Assembly: GCA_910587505.1 (NCBI GenBank)
Contig: CAJULD010000006.1
Location: forward strand, 1-64,000
DNA length: 64,000 nucleotides
Direction of reading: 5' to 3'
Source: an uncultured Oscillospiraceae bacterium
Lineage (GTDB): Bacteria; Bacillota; Clostridia; Oscillospirales; Oscillospiraceae
Numbering within the stretch: the first letter of the stretch is position 1; each line of letters begins with the position of its first letter. This document shows, in pieces, positions 60,294 through 64,000 of this stretch. The position numbers and the translations under genes were made by a program. The notes under the pieces were generated by a model. That model had not been told where the DNA came from, made no database searches, and was given only the letters and a program-made list of their open reading frames with translations.

Positions 60294-61967
60294 TCAAGCA
60301 TCGACCTGTTCGGAGGGATTTATTGTTTTCTTGCCAGCCAGAACCTGGCAGGTAATGCACCCATTATAGAATTTCGCGATGCATCTAGAACAAGCATTCA
60401 TATTTTGCGTACAGCGGTTTCCATCTACCAGATAGCGTTCGCCGCCTACAATCGTGTTGATCGCCCCGCGGGGGCAGATGGAGTCACAAGCGGTACAGCG
60501 AATGCAGTATTGGTATTTTCTCATCTGGCATTTCAGACGATTTACTAACAGCTGAATATCTATACCTTTTGCGGGCAGTACCTTAATAACCGTCGTTCCC
60601 CAAGTGATCACGAAATCACAGATTTTGCGTTTGGAGTATATCACTCCTGATTCATCCACGCACTCCCGCTCCGTGACCGTGATACAGGACGTATTCTCTT
60701 GATCAAACACTGACAACTCGCCAAAGGGTTTGAGCAACTCCAAAACATCCCGCCCGATCCTTCGTTTAATAATCACATTCCGCGCCCGGTCAGATAAATT
60801 ACAAGGCGTATCCGCTATGGAAACATTCCGGGTTTCCAAACCGCTTGCTCCCTTACGCGTTTTCCACTTGCCGTTTTCTACGTAATCCTCTATATCCGTT
60901 TTTTTCGTCTTGATTGCGAAATCATAGAGCACAGACTTCCATTTTGATGCCAATTCCGGATAGTAAATATCCGTCAGCATCATCGACCAGTCGGAGTTGT
61001 TCGGGCAGCACCAGCAACCGACGCGCTTATACCCCCAACGATACACCTCATTGAAACATAAGCCCTTATAGAGTATATAGAGCCACACATCGCAATCCCG
61101 CCACTCGATGATCGGCATGGCGTTGATTTGCGAGCCTATTTTGGAGTGGTCTTGCGTGCGCTCATAGTTTTGCCGCTCACGAGATTCACTGTGACGGATT
61201 CCTAAAAAGGTCAAACTGCTGCCATCTAAATTCTGATATTCTGCATTCAAATTGCTGGTCTTAAAAATTGTACAGCACCATCTTTCGAACCTGCTGGGCG
61301 GTCCAAACACGTTGCAAAGTTTGAAAAAATCGTTATCAGTTTCGCTTGGCACCATAGGTGTAAATGGATTTTCTTTTCTAAAGTGCTTTTCCACATACTC
61401 ATATGTATGGGGAAATTCCAGTGTGGTATCGCCAAAATAGTGGATAACAGATTCACTCTGCAAGGCATCGCGCACGATTCGGCTTACAACCGTGGAATCT
61501 TTTCCTCCTGAAAACGAGACTGTGGGCATATATCGCTTACCGGTGGTTCCACCCAGGCCGTCCGACAGGTCCGTAACATATGCCTCCGCTTCATAGATAA
61601 GGCCCTTCAAATAACGTTCATTTGCCGCAAGAAACTGTTTTTGATTTGGAATCACATCGTCAGAGACGATCCGGCTTCTCAAATCGTTTGCAATTACCAA
61701 ATGCTTTTTTTCTTTATAGAACTCAACATAGGGTAGTTTAACGCGCTTTCCATTCACCCAGTAACTGCTGTTTCCAAGATACCAAACATCGGCATCTTGG
61801 AGGTCCTTGCCCAAAATCGAAGAAAGCAGTTTTCTCTCTTGGTGAAATACGGGATTACAGATGCCATTTGAGGATATCAATCTGCCCCTGCTGCTGCAAA
61901 GCGGACAAACTTCATTTTCGATGACCGGTATTTTGCAATGTCCACACCAAAAAACAGCTTTCTCCAT
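60294..61967 (-). CDS. DndC-like PP-loop sulfurtransferase with zinc ribbon and ferredoxin domains
   Basis: The ~557-residue protein begins with a zinc-ribbon-like CxxC...CxxC (CGHC, CPLC within the first 26 residues). The PP-loop ATP pyrophosphatase core with SGGKDS (~153-158) follows, then cysteines around GCWCCPNNSDWS. The C-terminal part resembles a ferredoxin (CIRCTACDSICPRGAI and CTQNMNACSRCIAKFYNGCITC), so several [4Fe-4S] clusters are possible. DndC and SspC belong to this PAPS-reductase-like group but lack the C-terminal ferredoxin. ATG 61967 fits the GGAAGGG spacing; ATG 61973 overlaps the upstream stop and is possible. Confidence 0.85.
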   Translation of the reverse strand: MEKAVFWCGHCKIPVIENEVCPLCSSRGRLISSNGICNPVFHQERKLLSSILGKDLQDADVWYLGNSSYWVNGKRVKLPYVEFYKEKKHLVIANDLRSRIVSDDVIPNQKQFLAANERYLKGLIYEAEAYVTDLSDGLGGTTGKRYMPTVSFSGGKDSTVVSRIVRDALQSESVIHYFGDTTLEFPHTYEYVEKHFRKENPFTPMVPSETDNDFFKLCNVFGPPSRFERWCCTIFKTSNLNAEYQNLDGSSLTFLGIRHSESRERQNYERTQDHSKIGSQINAMPIIEWRDCDVWLYILYKGLCFNEVYRWGYKRVGCWCCPNNSDWSMMLTDIYYPELASKWKSVLYDFAIKTKKTDIEDYVENGKWKTRKGASGLETRNVSIADTPCNLSDRARNVIIKRRIGRDVLELLKPFGELSVFDQENTSCITVTERECVDESGVIYSKRKICDFVITWGTTVIKVLPAKGIDIQLLVNRLKCQMRKYQYCIRCTACDSICPRGAINTIVGGERYLVDGNRCTQNMNACSRCIAKFYNGCITCQVLAGKKTINPSEQVDA

Positions 61968-61969
61968 GT

Positions 61970-64000
61970 TCATTTCCCTTCCAGAAGGTCTTCAATCAGC
62001 GATAGCAAAATTTGTACCTTCTCATCATAAGAAATTGCCAAGCCGTAGTTTCCAAACGTTGTATTTATCTTGTTCTTTACGGTCTTACTGAGGCTGCTCA
62101 ATTCGTCTCGGTCAAACACGATCGATTTCTCCTGACCGTTCGCTGTTATAAGTGTCATTTTTGTCTCGTGTTCGGAAATAGCGTCTGATTCGCCGTATGT
62201 GAGCAGCTTTTCGTATACTGCACGAAAGTGTGCCAGGAATTCCGTCCGATGATTATCGTTCCAGTACACCAAATCCAGGCCTGTAAGCGCCCGCGCTAAA
62301 CGCAGCATAAGGTCATAGTCCCGCTCAGAAGTTTGGACGTTACTTGCAAACTCTAAAAACGTGTTGGTAAAGTAATCAAACGATTTTTTCCTCTTGGCAG
62401 CCCAGCGGGTATGATATTGGTTTCTAAACAGAGTGCCCAGCGGCGTGGATTTTGGACTGCCGAGCATCGTACAGATTTCATCCGTCAAGCTGCCGGCCAG
62501 CGCTTCGGTTGCTCCCTCCAGGTCTATTTTGGCTTGATTCACAGCGTCAATGATCTCCGCGTAATCGCTCCCCAACTCCTTCATTTTTCTGAATAGGAAA
62601 CCGGAGTAGTTTGTGCTGGTCCGCTCGATCAACTTCCGATAAGTTTGCGTTGATTCGGAGACATAGATGTTCGTCGTCCGTGCGAACTTCGATACGCTCT
62701 TATAGTGGGCCAGCATCGCGTCGTAAATCGCTTTCAGTCGGTTCCGGTTCAGCGCCCCCCCATTTACATAGCCGGCGAAAATATGTTCCAGCGCATTAAG
62801 ATAATCGATCTGCTCAACGGACCAGGAGGCGATCGTAAACGTATAATCGCTGGGACGCCGTATGATTTCTTCAAACAGCTCTACTGTCAGCTCCTGCTCC
62901 ACATCGTGACTGGAAATAATCAGTGATTTTCTGTAAGGAAGCAGAACATGTGCGAATAAGAAGGACATATATCCATCTCTCAGACCATACGGAGGATTTT
63001 TAAGTGCGGAATATAGCTCCCCAAATAAAACTGTTCCATCCCTGGCTCTGTTTACGAAAATTTCGATTGTGCGCCGGACGCTGTTTTGAGGGCGGTTTCC
63101 GTTAGGAAGCTCATTTTGCAGCTCATCCTCCAGTCCGGACACAAACCCGTTTTTGATCAAAACCGACCTGACCGCAATATAATCGGGAGACAAATAGGTT
63201 ACACCATAATATTCATTTGCCCGTTTCCCGCGCAGCATGCCGCCGATCACAGTTTTCTTGGCGGAGGAAATACTGCCAGATACCGTATTTTTATTGACCA
63301 ATTCATTATTCACAATCAGTGTGTCGGGGAATACGGTTTCACAAATTCTGCTGGCGTGTTCGCTCAGTAAAGCCATCGATGTGATATCGCCGCAGTGTTC
63401 GCCGTTGATAAAAATACGGGTTCCTTCATCATAGGTATTTTTCCAGCGATGCAGCAGGGAAAATATAGACGCCGCCAGTTCCCGTTTAAAGTACCGAAGC
63501 TCTTTTTCAAAGGATGGGTCCTTTTTTGCATACTCAGCCCCCTGGCTTTCAAAGAATCCTACCGCCACATATTTTTTGACGGCTGCTTTTAAAGAGGAAG
63601 AATCCAAGTTTACAAATAGGATCGACCGCGCAATTTCCTGGGATTTTTCGCATATGCTCTGTATGTCGGTATCTTCGCTTGCAAGAACCATCACCAGCAT
63701 TCCATCGTAATATGAGCCCAGATTGCTGCTGAGCACTTTCCGGGCAAGAACATCCGAGATGGCGGCATAAACGGGGGCAAAGACCCGATTAATCCTGTAG
63801 CTCCTGTTGTATCGGTAAGGGTATAATGCAAAATCTACGAATTCTTCATTTAAGGTGTGAATCACTGCCTCATCCTTAATTTCCCGGCTTTTTTCCTCGA
63901 TCATAGTCTCTACGTCATATACGCTTGCTTCGTAAAATTCATACCGGTCATAAGAGCGGGAGTACTTTATGATCCTGCTTTCACAAAGGCCTGCCAATGC
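61970..64000 (-). CDS. BREX-like ATPase, C-terminal part (partial)
   Basis: The frame is open through the window edge, so only the last ~676 residues are seen and the predicted P-loop lies outside. The segment 'VFPDTLIVNNELVNKNTVSGSISSAKKTVIGGML' is like a conserved block in BrxC/PglY-type phage-exclusion ATPases. Long helical stretches and a C-terminal 'NKINTTFGNYGLAISYDEKVQILLSLIEDLL' follow. Its stop overlaps the DndC-like start, so it leads the visible operon. The BREX resemblance is from memory and needs a search. It could also be a DptH-type protein. Confidence 0.5.
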   Translation of the reverse strand, partial: ALAGLCESRIIKYSRSYDRYEFYEASVYDVETMIEEKSREIKDEAVIHTLNEEFVDFALYPYRYNRSYRINRVFAPVYAAISDVLARKVLSSNLGSYYDGMLVMVLASEDTDIQSICEKSQEIARSILFVNLDSSSLKAAVKKYVAVGFFESQGAEYAKKDPSFEKELRYFKRELAASIFSLLHRWKNTYDEGTRIFINGEHCGDITSMALLSEHASRICETVFPDTLIVNNELVNKNTVSGSISSAKKTVIGGMLRGKRANEYYGVTYLSPDYIAVRSVLIKNGFVSGLEDELQNELPNGNRPQNSVRRTIEIFVNRARDGTVLFGELYSALKNPPYGLRDGYMSFLFAHVLLPYRKSLIISSHDVEQELTVELFEEIIRRPSDYTFTIASWSVEQIDYLNALEHIFAGYVNGGALNRNRLKAIYDAMLAHYKSVSKFARTTNIYVSESTQTYRKLIERTSTNYSGFLFRKMKELGSDYAEIIDAVNQAKIDLEGATEALAGSLTDEICTMLGSPKSTPLGTLFRNQYHTRWAAKRKKSFDYFTNTFLEFASNVQTSERDYDLMLRLARALTGLDLVYWNDNHRTEFLAHFRAVYEKLLTYGESDAISEHETKMTLITANGQEKSIVFDRDELSSLSKTVKNKINTTFGNYGLAISYDEKVQILLSLIEDLLEGK

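Larger units (their letters stand above)
48711..64000 (-). mobile_element. Element integrated in spoVT, carrying a phosphorothioation-like defence locus (partial)
   Basis: The serine recombinase defines the left end inside spoVT. Everything to the right up to the window edge is on the minus strand, and from 51.4 kb it has visibly lower GC and different codon use from the core genes, as expected for acquired DNA. It carries a small element-type protein and an operon resembling Dnd/Ssp DNA modification. The right end, the spoVT 5' fragment and any excisionase (RDF) lie outside the window. Confidence 0.65.

Overview
This window comes from the chromosome of a GC-rich, anaerobic, spore-lineage Firmicute, most likely an Oscillospiraceae-type gut clostridium. 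The evidence is the gene order dnaA-dnaN-yaaA-recF-remB-gyrB-gyrA, a complete rnfCDGEAB cluster, a T-box ahead of hisS, parS sites of the TGTTTCACGTGAAACA type, and a recognisable piece of the sporulation regulator SpoVT. No rRNA or tRNA gene was seen. The species cannot be fixed from the sequence alone.

Layout. 1-2.75 kb: the tail-fibre and lysis end of a prophage or tail-like particle, stopping just short of dnaA. 2.75-11.8 kb: replication origin region, with a DnaA-box cluster between dnaA and dnaN, then recF, remB and both gyrase genes. 11.8-29 kb: housekeeping genes (rnhA, lrgAB, an AlaX-type editing protein, aspS, hisS with its T-box, a methylglyoxal-synthase-like protein, minD, rsmG, mscL, serS, parB, parA), four parS sites and two small acetyl/methyltransferase genes. 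29-34 kb: the Rnf ferredoxin:NAD oxidoreductase. 34-48 kb: a membrane protein and MFS transporter pair, an ECF sigma/anti-sigma pair, a sulfur amino-acid breakdown operon (NhaC-type transporter, PatB-type lyase, RidA, D-cysteine desulfhydrase-like enzyme, DUF169) with a MarR regulator, and a two-component/VanY-type cell-wall operon.

48.3 kb to the window end is the most interesting part. A large serine recombinase reads in frame into the last 150 codons of spoVT, replacing the first ~31 residues of SpoVT. This is what one end of an element integrated inside spoVT would look like, and excision could restore the gene. Behind the recombinase lies a lower-GC, tightly overlapping minus-strand operon that looks like a DNA phosphorothioation (Dnd/Ssp-like) defence locus: a BREX-like ATPase cut by the window edge, a DndC-like PP-loop enzyme with extra iron-sulfur domains, a cysteine desulfurase, a DUF3343 sulfur/selenium-carrier-like protein, a PLD-helicase, a 51-residue protein, a DndD-like SMC ATPase, an unrecognised 180-residue protein, and an SspE/GmrSD-like DUF262-DUF1524 protein. 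The parts suggest a sulfur relay to DNA plus a sensing/restriction module. The particular combination does not match the standard dndABCDE or sspABCD sets.

All function calls come from motif recognition by eye. No database search, alignment or folding program was run.
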